From positions 11,904,001 to 11,968,000 of the forward strand of contig OY759214.1 in assembly GCA_963662175.1 (NCBI GenBank): a stretch of DNA of 64,000 nucleotides, given 5' to 3'. This document shows, piece by piece, positions 31,901-42,771 of this stretch. Within the stretch, counting starts at the first letter, position 1; each line of letters begins with the position of its first letter. A program made the position numbers and the translations under genes. The stretch is from Aradus depressus. Its lineage: Eukaryota > Arthropoda > Insecta > Hemiptera > Aradidae. The notes under the pieces were generated by a model. That model worked only from the letters and a program-made list of their open reading frames with translations. It did no database searches and had not been told where the DNA came from.

Positions 31901-32363
31901 CTTCCCCAGCTATTCAAAGTTAGGGAAAATTATACAATCGAACAGATTATTCGATTCACCGGAATTTCATGTTTTCCGATCATGTGATTCCAAAAATGGA
32001 AAATCGAATGTTTTCATCGCTCTCCTCTTCCTACCCTTCTACTGATTTCGCGGAAAATGAATAGGTGCCATCCTTATGGGCTTTTGATTTAGATATAAAA
32101 TTTTATATCGATACATCGGCCGTTATTGAGGTTTTCGAGTTGAGCACCCCTGTGCGACTCTAAAGCCAATCGACAGTTTTGACTAAAAATCTACAGTTTC
32201 CATAGAAATGGACTTCCGAATCCTCAAACTAAATTTTATATCGATAAAATAGATAATAGATATTTATTACATCTGCAGTTATTGAGATTTTTGAGTTGTG
32301 CCCTCCTCTGATCCCCTCTCCTTTGGCTGATTCCGCTGAAAATGATTTGTTTTCGTTCTTATT
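31901..32363. mobile_element. mosaic of family H pieces in both orientations
   Basis: 31901-32005 is minus orientation (ACTTCCCCAGCTATTCAAAG...). From about 32015 the sequence switches to plus orientation with two modules. MITE A interrupts it at 32364. Confidence 0.78.
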
Positions 32364-32748
32364 TGAGGAGTTTGGAGCCAGAGCGGACCAACCCACAATT
32401 TTTCGGAAAATGAGTTATTACCATCCTGATGTTGGCATAGGTTCCCTTTTTTCAAAACCAGTGTGGATCACTTAGTTTCTTCACTTCAGTGATAGATAGC
32501 AGCACTTTAAGTTTAGTCCACAAGTATTTTGTGCATATATTTTCCAAGTCACAATGGATCATACGGCCTTCAAAAACTTTATAGAACACAAAAAGGGATC
32601 ACTCATCCAATACTATTCTAAAATTTCAAATATAAATAAATATTTGGGGCCCATTTATGGAGATAAACAAAATGTACTCAATTTTCAATTGCCATTTTCT
32701 TTCTATTCAGTTTAAACCAGTTGGTCCGCTATGGCTCCAAACTCCTCA
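32364..32748. mobile_element. MITE A, copy 2
   Basis: A 385-bp element, about 97% like copy 1 by eye, with the same 29-bp inverted ends (right arm with one change). It is nested in family H, which resumes at 32749 with 'tatgtacgtacacatgaaat'. The ATGGATCATACGG frame at 32554 is kept for 53 codons and then meets a stop absent from copy 1. Confidence 0.92.
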
Positions 32749-33050
32749 TATGTACGTACACATGAAATTTCGTGTTAGTACATTCGATCATAGTTACGGC
32801 AGTTATTAGGGTTTTTGTGTTGAGCCCCCCTTCCGAATCCCCTCTTCGTAATAGACCCAATACAAAAACCCAGATAACTGCCGAAGAGAAGAGGACTCAA
32901 ATCAAAAACCCTATTAATTGCCAGTTATAATGAGGTATATCAACGCAAAATTTAGTCTCAGGATTCAGAAGTCACTGACGGTCGATCGGTTTTGAATGAA
33001 GAGCGATTGAATAATTTTGAATTTTTACTGGGATTTCGGAATTCCTAACC
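32749..33050. mobile_element. family H continuation, then inverted piece
   Basis: 32749-32865 continues the plus copy. From about 32870 the orientation flips ('aataactgccagtta', 'aggattcagaagtcactgac', 'ggtcgatcggttttg'). Confidence 0.7.
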
Positions 33051-33065
33051 CCTGGATTATAACAA

Positions 33066-33175
33066 TTTATTGTATGGTTTAGTATTTATTGTATGGTTTA
33101 GTATTTATTGTATGGTTTAGTATTTATTGTATGGTTTAGTATTTATTGTATGGTTTAGTATTTATTGTAGGTAGG
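33066..33175. repeat. 19-bp minisatellite
   Basis: TTTATTGTATGGTTTAGTA repeated almost perfectly between five and six times. Confidence 0.92.
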
Positions 33176-33362
33176 GCGTCAGTTTTACAGGTTGTTAACT
33201 CTGTTACAGGGTGTACTGTAGTTTCCGGCAGTGTAGGAAATGGAGGTTGTGTAATTATTGGTGTACAATGGAGATGTGGCTTCCTACAGTTGTTGGTCGG
33301 AAGGCCTTGTATGTGTGATCAGCTCCAGTATAATAACTTGTCGAACCTCAACTCAATCTAAG
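33176..33362. other. unassigned sequence
   Basis: Follows the minisatellite. A 71-codon frame starting inside the array has no motif. Confidence 0.3.
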
Positions 33363-33415
33363 TATAATAAATAATAATAATATTTATTTTCGTTAAACTA
33401 TAACATGAGTTAATC
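33363..33415 (-). mobile_element. family L 3' tail fragment
   Basis: (AAT)n followed by 'atttattttcgttaaactat', 'aacatga': the same tail as at 51984. Confidence 0.6.
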
Positions 33416-33468
33416 AGTTCTTATCAACCAAATCTGCCAAAAATAACGGGGGGAAATTAGTAGGACTA

Positions 33469-33805
33469 GGACGCCGGTAGCTCTGTGGTATGTGTGCTTA
33501 CTTACTGAGCTAAAGACAGCTAGATCGTAACCCGGCCGAGGCCCTTAGTTTATTTTATCTGGGAGGTAAAATAAACTTAAGCACGCCGTTCTTCGATGGG
33601 ACGTTAAGCGATGGTCCCGAGCCTGTACGATGTCAGGTACTCGTTAAAGATTCCTGTGTGAATAAAAATTTAGGATAGGCAAAATTTAGCACTACCATAA
33701 TAGAGTCGGGATCATGTCCACTAGAGTGACGAAAGAGCACTCTGGTAGTAGGCGATATGACCTCGTAGTTAAAGCCCGGACATGTATCATAATAATAACT
33801 AATAA
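33469..33805 (+). mobile_element. tRNA-derived SINE, nearly full length
   Basis: Head present but altered (A box TAGCTCTGTGG, B box damaged to 'gatcgtaaccc'). The body has a small deletion at 'gattcctgtgtgaataa'. It sits inside family H ('gggggaaattag' before, 'ataactgtcaatgtaact' after). No clean duplication seen. Confidence 0.88.
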
Positions 33806-33927
33806 CTGTCAATGTAACTATTGAATTTTAGCATGATAATTCAGAAGTACCTATTCAACGTATATATTTTAATTGATACATTATTTTTCATACCATAAGT
33901 TACTTAAGCCTTCTAAATCTTACTTTC

Positions 33928-34275
33928 TCCGCTATATGAAGGGTGTATACTGTAGTAATAACTGCCGATGTAATGAACATCAAAACTGAAATAATCGACC
34001 AGAAACTTTATATGTGAATTCAAAACCTCATAAGGACGGCACAAATTAATTATATAAGTCGGCCGATGGGAAGAGGCTTGACCCTAAACCCTGATAACTG
34101 CCGATGTAATGAATGTATTGACACGAAATTTAGTATTAGGCTTCAAAAGATCCTATGTAATTCAACTGCTGATTTTTAGCTTAAAAGGTTGTTTGATTTT
34201 AGAGGCAGAGCGAAAACGTTTATTATTTCGTTCTGGGGATGTATACTGCCGTTGATTCACCGACATTTTTAATCT
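33928..34275 (-). mobile_element. family H, near complete, shortened
   Basis: Hairpin-end remnant 'ctccgctatatgaagggt', two modules, and leading end 'ctgggga.gtatactgccgtt' and 'gattcaccgac'. Confidence 0.82.
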
Positions 34276-34907
34276 TTATTAGCAAAATCATAATAATCAT
34301 TATGAAATAATTTCCAATATGAATTTCCTCAGTATTCCTCATCTCAGTAGCTTGTCTCATTGAGGTCGACTCCTCTTTTTTTCCCCTGTTTCCTGTAAAC
34401 TTAGCAACGACAGGATCTGTTCATTGTTCCCTGTTCTCTTCTTCCTTTTTGTCCTGTTTCTTGTCTGGCCAACTTTTCTTAAACGTACCGTTCTTTTATC
34501 TTCCTGAAAAATAAATTGAGGACACAAAGATGTCTTCATCCTTGTTATTTGTACGTTTATACTGTCTTCTGTCAACTGTTATTTGCCACGAACTGTTACT
34601 CGTCGTTGGTGGGGTAAAATCAGATTAAGATGATTTAGACGAAGAACAAGACACATAGTTGGGAAATATAATTAATAATTGTTAAAAAATTGTTATTTTT
34701 TAAGTAATCTATAATATACTTGTGACACCTAGATCCAAAGAATTCCCGTTAGCAAGAAAAATCACTCTTAACTGTGTTTACGAAAGATGTCAACTCATAA
34801 AATGTGTATGGAACATTAGAAATCTTGAGTAAAATACAAATAAATTAAAATTAATTAATATAAATGTCCTCAGCGAAAAGATATAATTATCAACTTTAAA
34901 AAAAAGT
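34276..34907. other. unassigned sequence
   Basis: A 72-codon minus-strand frame (34357-34575) rich in K, R and T lacks any recognised motif. No repeat similarity. Confidence 0.35.
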
Positions 34908-34985
34908 GGCCGATGAACTAAATTTTGGGCCGATAAATTTATTACATTGGCAGTTATTAAAGTTTTTGAATTGAGCCCAAGCTAC
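34908..34985 (+). mobile_element. family H fragment
   Basis: 'aattttgggccgataaattt', 'attacattggcagttattaa', 'gagccc'. Confidence 0.65.
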
Positions 34986-34998
34986 GAAGTAAAGGGAG

Positions 34999-35078
34999 GG
35001 CGCCGGTAGCTCAGTGGTACGCATGCTTGCCTTCTGAGCTCAAGGTCGTGGGTTCGAAACCCGGCTGAAGCCCTTACT
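34999..35078 (+). mobile_element. solitary SINE head with intact promoter
   Basis: GGCGCCGGTAGCTCAGTGG with A box at 35007-35017 and a perfect B box GGTTCGAAACC at 35051-35061, the best B box in the window. The usual SINE body is absent; after '...gaagccctta' comes unrelated T-rich sequence. It does not fold as a tRNA, since there is no anticodon stem. Confidence 0.85.
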
Positions 35079-35384
35079 TTTGTGAAGCCTTTTGTTATGT
35101 AAATTTATTCTGTTAAATTTTTATTTTTGACAAATGTTCATTTGTTTGTTTGTTATGTAGATTTTTTTATTGTGGTTGTATATTTTTTTGTATAATAAAT
35201 CATTTTCAAATGAATGTTGTTTTTATTTTCATCTATATAGTATATCGTAGCGTGAATGACATATACCCTCCTCTTTCAGCTATTTGTCAGTGTTCGGTTA
35301 GACACCACACTACAAGGGTGGTGAGCAACATTTATTTTCTGTTATTTTTTTTTTATTACTATGTATGTACCCTGATGCCTTAAT
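35079..35384. other. unassigned T-rich sequence
   Basis: Lies between the SINE head and a family P arm. It may be the body of either, but no second copy is available for comparison. Confidence 0.3.
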
Positions 35385-35475
35385 GGTTTTGTGAATTGTA
35401 TTGATGAAGACGCAGTTGCGTTGAAGGCCGATTTTGAACAACAATAATGAGAAGATAACGTATTGTATTTTTATG
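35385..35475 (+). mobile_element. family P, single arm
   Basis: 'tattgatgaagacgcagttg', 'cgttgaaggccgatttt' and the conserved end 'gagaagataacgtattgtat'. The GACGC/GCGTT stem is kept, but the flanking core bases have drifted. Confidence 0.65.
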
Positions 35476-36191
35476 AGTAATCTCCTTCCACAACGTACTT
35501 TAGAATGCTTTATTTTTAGTTATTTATCATCATTGTGACTATAACTGATTATGATTATAATTAGTACTGATGTTAATTTCACAATGAGAAGTCCTTCACC
35601 CGCTCTAACGGTGACTTGGACGTCGTAAGATACCGGCTGGCCGTCTCCTAGCTATGCTGTATAAAAACTAACCTTCCAATTACGAGACGCGGTCTGACCT
35701 GATTCTGCCGCCGCGACGCGACGCCCCACTCCTCCTCAGATACGCACGATTCCAAATATACCTATCTTTATAAGGGTAAAGCATTTTTTTTTTTTTCTCT
35801 TGGAAAAACCGTTATTATTTTTTTTTAGTTAATCTCCTAATCTCGATAAATAATCCTCTATTTTATCTACTCACTCTTTAACGCCTTTCCCAGCTCATAA
35901 AACTGCTTATATTATTTATTTATTTTTTTGGCTGAGATCCTCAATATACTGTTTTTTTGGCCTTATGTATGGTGCATATTAGCCATGTCAATGTGTTATT
36001 TAGTTATTTACGACATCCATGGTCCCGGGGAAGAGTTCTATCGAATAAAACTCACTCCAGACGGGATTCGAACCCGCAAACCAACACTATAAGTTCTATC
36101 GCATATATTTTTTCTTGGCGTGAAATCGGCTGAACTCTCCATTCTGTGGATATGAAAATGAGTTACACATTTCTGTCTCAAGTTAGTTGTA
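35476..36191. other. unassigned sequence with a possible second SINE type
   Basis: 'gacgggattcgaacccgcaa' near 36062-36081 reads on the minus strand as a B box GGTTCGAATCC, which may mark the head of a different tRNA-derived element. There is no A box at a suitable place. The rest is unassigned. Confidence 0.3.
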
Positions 36192-36275
36192 CCTCATGCC
36201 CGGACTTTAACTATGAGGTCATATCGCCTGGACATGAGCCCGACTCTACTGTGGAAGTTCTAAATTTTGCCAACC
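36192..36275 (-). mobile_element. SINE 3' fragment
   Basis: Minus strand, 'ctcatgcccggactttaact' to 'aaattttgcca', with an internal deletion after 'catatcgcc'. A 137-codon plus-strand frame (36146-36559) crosses it and is therefore not credible as a gene. Confidence 0.8.
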
Positions 36276-36539
36276 CAGGTCTCAATGTATATATTCTACT
36301 GGGAGGGAATGTTCAGAAACACAGAAGAATTCTTTGGTGGGAGGCAATAACAGTACAAGTCAATTTTTCAGGAGAACAGAAAATGTCTTTTGCCACTGGA
36401 CACATTTTTTTGAACTGCCAAAAAATTAGATCTGCACTACGTCAGAGACATTACCGACTTGTCCTCTTCTCACCACTTCTAGAGATTGGACTTGTACTCT
36501 TTTTCCCGCCCATCAAAGAATTGTTCTCAATTTCTTATA

Positions 36540-36635
36540 TCGGGGCTTGGAAAACATGAAATTCAGGAAAACATAAACTCAACAGAAAATTTTTGATTAC
36601 ATAATTTCCCCTATACTTCGTATAGCTTGGAAAAT
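36540..36635 (+). mobile_element. family H hairpin end
   Basis: 'gattacataatttcccctat', 'acttcgtatagcttgg': the terminal hairpin with its outer arm mutated. Confidence 0.75.
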
Positions 36636-37254
36636 TCTAATAGTTAATGTATTTAAAAAAAAAAAAAAAAATCCTATTTTTACTCGTGTCGTTTCTTCTT
36701 CGCTTTCCCTCCTGTCTGTGGAGAAATCCTGACACCGCCATTGCCATTGATGCGAATCATTAAGTTCCATAGAATAATCCTCTGGCTATTAGGTTCCTGT
36801 TATAGAAATAACAGGAACTAACTGTGTTATTTATATAGGATACTGAGAGCTATTGGATCTCTGGTATCTGCTGAACCACACGGGGAGTACTATAAGTAGT
36901 TAGATGTGGTATGGTGGATTTCCGCTATCCTCCCTGTGGAGAGCTCCCGTTCTTAACGGATCTCCTAAGGTTCCTCTCCTGTCCTCCAGGGTGTCCTGTC
37001 TGTCATCTCCTGGGGAACATTCTGTACATTTGTCTCCTGGAGCAAGAAGAAGAAGACTTCTCTTCTAAACCTTTACTCTAGGTTACTCTTTACTTATGAG
37101 CAACACCCGGGATTGTTGTTGTGTGAATTCTTAAATTTGTAACTACAAACCTGTAAGAATGATGTCCTTAATTGTCATTTGTGTATAACCTTAATAAGGA
37201 CGAAAACCTATTCTCCAGCAATTCCATATTAAATTCTTCAAAAATAAAATGAAA
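36636..37254. other. unassigned, GC-richer sequence
   Basis: A short perfect palindrome 'aggttcctgttat...ataacaggaact' lies at about 36802-36829. No other signal. Confidence 0.35.
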
Positions 37255-37451
37255 GCAAGTCTTCCAAAATCAATTTACTATTTAGACTGGAAATCAGTAG
37301 TTGACTTACTTAAACATACGACACACGAACAGACAGACTTTATTTCATTTTTGGAATCAGAAGGTCGGAAAAACATGAAATTCCAGTGGAAATTCTACAA
37401 TTGTTGGAGGATTGCATAACTTCCCCTATACTTCGAACAGCTGGGGAAGTA
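37255..37451 (+). mobile_element. family H, internally deleted, hairpin end intact
   Basis: ACTTCCCC at 37419-37426 and GGGGAAGT at 37443-37450 form the terminal hairpin. About 150 bases upstream retain the 'acagacagactttatttcat' and 'cagaaggtcggaaaaacatg' blocks. Confidence 0.85.
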
Positions 37452-37669
37452 AAAGATCCAAAATATATTTTTTTGTAAATTTTGTGCAAAGACTGGACTA
37501 AACTCCGCCCATTCCTGGAACTCCAGATTACGACAGAGGAGCGACTCGACTACAGATATACAATATATGAAAGTTACTGAGGTTCGTTAGCCTCCCGGCC
37601 TGGATCTCTGGTTCTCTTCACCTTATTAATTATACTCCTATCCTTATTTATCAAGGACAAGTCCGCCTT

Positions 37670-38225
37670 TATCGTGGTGAACGACAAGAAGTCAGTTCAC
37701 ATCGTCTTCACGCTTCGTCGAAAATATACCTGCCCTCCAGTGTACCTTGACAACAATCCCATCTCTTTAAAAAACTAAGTCCGCTATCTAGGCCTCATAC
37801 TGGAGAAACTATTAACTTGGAGTCCTCACACGAGACTGAAAAGATAAGAAATGAACAGTCGTCATAAAGACTACTAGACAAAAGATCCAAATTAACTTGA
37901 CAAAACAAAACGACTTATATACAACGCATTACTCAAACCTATGTGGACTTATGGACTTGAACTCTGGGGTTCTGCCAAGGCTTCCAATCTCCAGCGCATC
38001 CAATCCTTTCAATCCAAACTCCTTCGTACAGTAGTCAGTGCTCCATACTACGTCTCCAGCAAAACTCTTCAAACTGACCTTAACGTACCTTTTGTCTCCG
38101 AAGTTGCTAAATTCAAGTATAAAAAATGATGTTCCTCTCTAGTTCTCTCGATAATCCTCTAGTGCGTGCGCTCCATTCTGCCACACTTCCCCAAAACGAC
38201 GGCTTAAGCATTGAACAACTTTCTT
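37670..38225 (+). pseudogene. Jockey-clade LINE reverse transcriptase, C-terminal remnant (family J)
   Basis: Plus-strand translation gives KKSVHIVFTLRR..CPPVYL, then VRYLGLILEKLLTWSPHTRL, RLIYNALLKPMWTYGLELWG, SNLQRIQSFQSKLLR and APYYVSSKTLQTDL. This is the thumb/connection region after the reverse transcriptase catalytic core in Jockey elements. The YADD-type catalytic motif itself lies upstream and is missing. At least two in-frame stops (before VRYLGL and after RLKR) and a frameshift near 37880 show it is dead. The 3' part continues to '...ccccaaaacgacggcttaag' and matches the fragments at 13895, 22188 and 46700. Confidence 0.85.
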
Positions 38226-38814
38226 TATAATTTCAACCGAATAAATACGAATATATTTCGAAATGTTCGCTAAAACTAGGAGTACTAGTAGCCGGTGCAG
38301 CTTCACATGAATGTGAATGTTAATAAATACATTTTGTGCTCAGGAACCTCAGAACCCTAATTCATTATATTTCATAGTTTTATTATTTCAAATATGAATA
38401 AGATATTAAGCATAAGGATACTGCATTGAATAGTTTATTGTGGTTGAATAAAAAATACAAGGAACCAAAAAAGAGATAACCTGAGATGGCGGAACAGGAC
38501 TTGTTTTTTTTTTTTTTTCAGTGACTTCTCAATGACACTGAAATGAATATGAATGCCGGGGTGTCTGGTTGCATCAGTTTCTGACAGCCTCAACGAAATC
38601 AAGGCATTGATCTATTATTTTAAATAATTGAATGTCAATATCGATTAATTAAAATTAATTCCAATATCAATTATTCAATCAAACAAACAATCAAGATAGA
38701 TGTTTCGTTTTTTAAAGGTACAAAAAAAAAAAGAAAAAATAGTTGTAACAATTATAAATAAAATATAAATTAAAATAGACTGCATAGAATAGCTTAACAC
38801 GAAATAAAAATGTA
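38226..38814. other. unassigned AT-rich sequence
   Basis: T run at 38503-38518; no recognised similarity. Confidence 0.4.
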
Positions 38815-39128
38815 GGTGAATCACATACAATTTACATCCCCAGATCGAATTAATAAGTCAAATAACTTCTCGCTTCCCCTCCCTACCCGTCGACCGTTCG
38901 CGCTAATAATCAGTAGTCGATTTAGGGGCTTCTAAATCCTCATACTAATTTCTGTGTCGATAAATTCATTACATCGGCAATTATTAGGATTTTTGAGTTG
39001 ATCCCCTCCTCTGAACCGCCTTCCTTTCGGCCGATTTCTCTGAAAATTAACAGATATTCTCTTGATGGGGTTTTGACTTTGAATATGTATTTTCATGTCG
39101 ATACATTCATTACAATGGCTTTTTGTGT
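38815..39128 (+). mobile_element. family H leading two thirds
   Basis: 'gtgaatcacatacaatttac', 'atccccagatcgaattaata', then two modules, ending at 'attcattacaatggc'. Confidence 0.82.
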
Positions 39129-39169
39129 TCCGTTCTGTGCTACCGTCCTTTTCAGTGTTTTAATTCATC

Positions 39170-39298
39170 AATTTAGGGGGGTGGGGGGTCAGGAGGAGGG
39201 CTTAATACAAAATCTCTAATTACTGCCTTTATAATGAATATATTGATACATAATTCACTGTGACGGAGTGGTGGGGAAGTACATTGCTTGTGATTCTC
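39170..39298 (-). mobile_element. family H leading-end part, opposite orientation
   Basis: 'aatttaggggggtggggggtc', 'ggtggggaagtacattgctt': together with the plus copy just before, it forms a loose inverted pair. Confidence 0.75.
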
Positions 39299-39641
39299 TC
39301 TATTTTTTTAAGTGGTTTGAACAGGATCTAGTTGATAGTTGAAGGATATTGTATGAAATGTGTCCTTGCTAACGGACTGGGTGGGGACCTGGAGTGGCTG
39401 GAAGGAGGTCGGGGTGTCGCTCCACCTAGCCAAGCATGTTCCAGGGCTGGAACTCCAGCTAGTACTGGACAACAGCCGGCTCCCTCTAGCACCACCTATA
39501 GTATTAATTTTTATTTTTGGGCTACCCTTTCTCACTTACGTAAAGTATGTCGGCCTATATTCGGAGCTTATGAGGATTACTACATGTGAAATGTTTTAAG
39601 ATCCGATGAACAGTAGAGGCACTCATATTACGTTTTGGGCC
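39299..39641. other. unassigned, GC-richer sequence with overlapping frames
   Basis: Frames of 75-85 codons on both strands (39308-39589). The composition is less AT-rich than the surroundings, but no frame shows a known motif or start context. A decayed exon or element is possible. Confidence 0.3.
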
Positions 39642-39797
39642 TCCACCCATCTAAACCCCTCTTTCCCATTGGCAGATTTGGCTGAAAATCAGTAGGTGTC
39701 ATCCTTATGGGGTTCGGGATAAACTTATAAAATTTCTTGTCGATACATTCATTCTATCGGGAGTTATCGTGTTCACGGACACACAGACTTTTTTGAC
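39642..39797 (+). mobile_element. family H trailing fragment
   Basis: 'gcagatttggctgaaaatca', 'gtaggtgtcatccttatggg', '..tcgggagttatcgtgttca'. Confidence 0.78.
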
Positions 39798-40357
39798 GTG
39801 AAAACGTCTATTCGCTCGTTAAGCACAGTGATAGCCGGTCAAACTTTCTTGTGATACAAAATTCCATCAGATTTTAACTACTAGACTAATAATGCGATAA
39901 CAACGGTTGAGGTCACATTGGATATATCATGCCTGTACGTGTTTGTTTTGCCTGTGACGTTATCGGGCTAGTGTGGGCGCCGGCGGATGATTGTTGCGAA
40001 TTAGCGTTGTGTAAAACTAGAAATTAGTGTAGTGTGATAACGTGTTTAGATAGGACGTTGATTCTGATGTCATTGTAAAGAGTTTGAGGAGCACTACTAG
40101 GACTCAAAGTAAAATAATAAAAATATTCGCCGAAATATATGTAAAAATCGGTATTAAATTGAAAATTGCAAAAAAATTAAAGATGTCGTCTCATATGAAT
40201 CGTAAATATGTGCGGAAGTATATAAAACGCAAATCAGAGAAAGCTCTCATCAAGATCAAAATGCAAGAGCTACAGCAGCATCGAAAAGAAAATGAAAAAT
40301 GATTTTATCCCGACGTTTTCACGGAAAATCTACGGCCTTGACTACGCCTTAATGTTG
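39798..40357. other. unassigned sequence with a lysine-rich frame
   Basis: A 72-codon frame at 40084-40302 becomes basic and charged after its second methionine at 40183 (MSSHMNRKYVRKYIKR...). I recognise no family. The GC-richer stretch 39950-40060 before it looks like an untranslated leader, so an unidentified element's start is possible. Confidence 0.25.
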
Positions 40358-40786
40358 TTTTTTTTCATTTTTGGAATCGGTGATAAAAATGAAAATCCGG
40401 TGAAAACTGGACATTCTGACTGATTACATTGGCTACATAACTTACCATTTCCCAATCCTCATATTAAAATTCTTGATATATTCAATACATCGGCAGTTAT
40501 TAGGGTTTTTGAGTTGAGTCCCCCATCTCTGATCCTCTCCCTTTCTGCTATTTTCGCGAAAAATTGATATTGGCCCTATGGGGTTCTCTTATTAGAGTTT
40601 TTGGATTAACCCTCCCCCTAATCATTCCCTTCCCTTTAGCTGGGGTGTCGTTCTTATGGGGTTCTGGATAAACATATAAAATTTATTTATTTATTTTAAA
40701 AAATTGTTTATTCCAGTGAAACCAACATAGAATTTCTTTCCGATTATATAACTTCCCCTATTACTTTATATAGCTAGGAAGGTAAA
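40358..40786 (+). mobile_element. family H, rearranged, hairpin end present
   Basis: Order of blocks is scrambled: the 'ttttttcatttttggaatcg' and 'tgaaaactggacattctgac' block first, then modules, then a second hairpin-end block with 'cttcccctattactttatat'. This suggests two overlapping tandem copies. Confidence 0.78.
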
Positions 40787-41264
40787 AAAAAGAAACTCTT
40801 AAAATGCTGAAACTTATTAAAATAATAGACGAATAGACGTTACTTTATTTGAAACGTTATGTTAATGGAAGGGTTGAAAGTTAGAATATTAAGCAAGATG
40901 TTATCATGAACGTCTTATTTAAAACAAGTTATTCTTAATCGGTTCGATGTTCGTGTTTGGCCTCTTATACATATATAATAACGATTATTTCACAGGATAA
41001 TTACTAGTCATCGTCTGAGCTTCTTTCAGATATTATATCATGTTTGAGTTGTATGAAAAAAGGAAGAAGAAAATTTTGCTACAATATATAAAAAAAATAA
41101 TATAGGAAAAAGGAATGCAGGCTATAGAATATAGGATAGGTTTAATGGTTGGATGCAAAAAATGCATTTTAGGGGATAATGAGCTAGAATGGTGCAGTGG
41201 GCCTTCAGGGGAACATGGAACCGAAATTTCAGAAGTTTTATTTCCCCTTCTATTTAGTCTTTCC
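40787..41264. other. unassigned sequence
   Basis: No recognised similarity; overlapping frames of 76-80 codons without motifs. Confidence 0.35.
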
Positions 41265-41470
41265 ATTGTTTTATTTTGGAGCAGAATCGGTTTTCAACGC
41301 AACGGGGTCATCTTCAGTGGCACATCCCTACCCGTACAGTTCTGAAGGACTTCTGGCGTTTAAACTCTGCACTGTACAAGTGGACTGTGCCACTGTAGAA
41401 GACGCTATTGCGTTGAAACCCGGCTTTAACAGCAAATAGAACAGCTGAAAGACAACGTCTGTTGTTTCTA
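41265..41470. mobile_element. family P palindromic element
   Basis: Left arm 'gagcagaatcggttttcaac...catcttcagtggcac', right arm 'gtgccactgtagaagacgct..attgcgttgaaacccgg', separated by about 75 bases. It ends 'gctgaaagacaacgtctgtt'. Both arms keep the GACGC/GCGTT stem but have lost parts of CTGATGA. Confidence 0.75.
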
Positions 41471-41487
41471 CGATACATTTTTTTTTT

Positions 41488-41852
41488 TTTGTTAGGGAAA
41501 GTTATGTAAAAGATCGAAAAGTCGACCCTTTGATTCCATGAAAAAAAAAAAAAATTGTCTGCTGTCTCTAGGACACGATAACTTCAGTTAGAATCCATGT
41601 GCCGATATGAAATTTTATGTGTATATCCAGAACCACATAAAGACAAAACCTATTAATTTTGAGCCGAATCGACGAAAAGAAAGGATGGCTTTAATATCTG
41701 CCAGTGTAATAAGTTGTTCGACAAGAAATTTAGTTTGAGGATTGACAAGTGACTGTGTAAGTCAACTATTGATTTTTATGGCCAAACGTAGTGAAAACGT
41801 AGTTGATTCGTAATGTGAAGTAAATTTCTGGTGATTCACCGACGAGTTTTCA
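41488..41852 (-). mobile_element. family H, nearly complete, shortened
   Basis: 'gttagggaaagttatgtaaa' near the left, one module, then 'gaagtaaatttctggtgatt' and 'caccgacgag' at the right. Confidence 0.82.
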
Positions 41853-42656
41853 TTCAAAAAATGGCAGTAAAATTCCCGTTGTTGTAAATAGGAGAGAGAG
41901 CCTTTTCTATTATTTTGGTTTTGTACCAAACAACAACAACATAAGGACATTAAGCCGTTTTAAACATAAAACAATGACTACTTTTTCTATCGTTGATGTT
42001 TGTTATTTCGTTTTTTTTTTTTTTTAATCGACATATTCCCAACAGGAAAGGTTCATAAGAATTCTTTACGACCTTATGTATAGAGAGAGATGTATGAATA
42101 TGCAAATAGTCTATTATTGAATATGTTCGTGAGGCAACAGTGTATGTATAGGCAGGAAGAGTAGGTGCATAGAAGTGGCACTCACTGCAATATATGAATG
42201 GTGTTTCATGCAAATTGCATCGCAAATTTTGCTGTTATCTCTTCAGCACTTAGGTCCGTTGAAAACATTTACTTCTCTACCGTATTCTAATGGTAAAACA
42301 CTCAGTGACGGCTTTTCAACTGAAATTGACTACCGAATCATGACGACAGACAATGTTACTACCACTAACGATTGTTGCTGATAAATTTCTGTCAGATTAT
42401 TGCACTGCTGAGGTGGCGTTTAGGAGCGTAGCGAGGCTACTCTGTTCGCTTGAGTCGCTCGGTTTGGTTTGTGGGCAAAGTAGTTAAATGATAGGTTTGT
42501 GTATCTCTCTGGCACTTGTAAGTGGTCAGGAAGGGTGGTACAATGGTACATTAGAGATGTGCCGTAAGACGATGTATATCATGGCCGCAGATCATTGGAG
42601 TTCTAACTCATATGTAATACGCCTAGTGAGAGGGATGATCGTAAACTGAAAATCCC
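41853..42656. other. unassigned sequence
   Basis: Frames of 62-91 codons on both strands without motifs; T run at 42011-42025. Confidence 0.35.
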
Positions 42657-42771
42657 AACTATACGAAGTTATGTGATCGGTCAGAAATTCGATGTTCAGT
42701 TTTAACAGGAACTTCAGGTTTTCCGACAACCTGATTCCAAAAATTGTCTGACTTTGTCTGTGAACACTGTA
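42657..42771 (-). mobile_element. family H, left piece split by a transposon
   Basis: 'aactatacgaagttatgtga', '..ggtcagaaattcgatgttc' up to 'tctgtgaacactgta', where the mariner-type element begins. The rest is at 43685-43945. Confidence 0.82.

Noticed and set aside
36146..36559. Longest plus-strand frame (137 codons) as a gene
   Set aside because: It runs straight through a minus-strand SINE fragment and unassigned DNA, with no motif or plausible start; best explained by chance.
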